From Flavobacteriales bacterium (GTDB taxonomy: Bacteria; Bacteroidota; Bacteroidia; Flavobacteriales; JADGDT01): a stretch of DNA of 5,136 bases. The stretch is from NCBI GenBank assembly GCA_023145275.1, contig JAGLEB010000050.1, positions 1 through 5,136 on the forward strand, given 5' to 3'. This document shows positions 5,135 through 5,136 of the stretch, one piece after another. A program made the position numbers and the translations under genes. The notes beneath the pieces are model-generated. The model made no database searches and was not told the DNA's origin. It saw nothing but the letters and a program-made list of their open reading frames with translations. Each line of letters opens with the position of its first letter. Position 1 is the first letter of the stretch.

Positions 5135-5136
5135 TT

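Overview
This is an AT-rich window with four complete protein genes and no RNA gene. It most likely comes from a Bacteroidota (Bacteroidetes) chromosome. Two things point there. The A/T-rich leaders have almost no Shine-Dalgarno sequences. Candidate promoters also fit the Bacteroidota type (TTTG near -33, TAnnTTTG near -7). A marine or gut-type Flavobacteriia, Bacteroidales or Marinilabiliales host would fit, but the sequence does not settle the family.

Layout from left to right. Positions 1-361 hold no convincing gene. They carry a small hairpin, a 17-bp tandem duplication, a 20-bp REP-like palindromic motif and two short minus-strand open frames, so the stretch looks like repeat-derived intergenic DNA. 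Next, on the minus strand, come a DUF481-type outer-membrane beta-barrel protein (362-1384) and, upstream of it, rlmN (1451-2497), the radical-SAM methyltransferase for 23S rRNA A2503 and tRNA A37. Their 66-bp gap is mostly a perfect 19-bp inverted repeat whose loop contains a consensus -7 element. A divergent promoter region (2498-2712) separates rlmN from a plus-strand general-type porin (2713-3831). The porin and the minus-strand fabD (4123-5010; malonyl-CoA:ACP transacylase of fatty acid synthesis) converge on a 291-bp gap. That gap is dense in inverted repeats: a hairpin with a U-tract on the fabD strand, abutting a 165-bp element with 20-bp near-perfect terminal inverted repeats that resembles a MITE. 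The last 126 bases hold the fabD leader and promoter and possibly the tail of another minus-strand open frame.

The four genes do not form a pathway. Two are envelope beta-barrel proteins and two are housekeeping enzymes, and each appears to have its own promoter. I found no defence, mobile or otherwise new multi-gene system. The most interesting material is non-coding: the hairpin-promoter between rlmN and the DUF481 gene, and the inverted-repeat elements between the porin gene and fabD.
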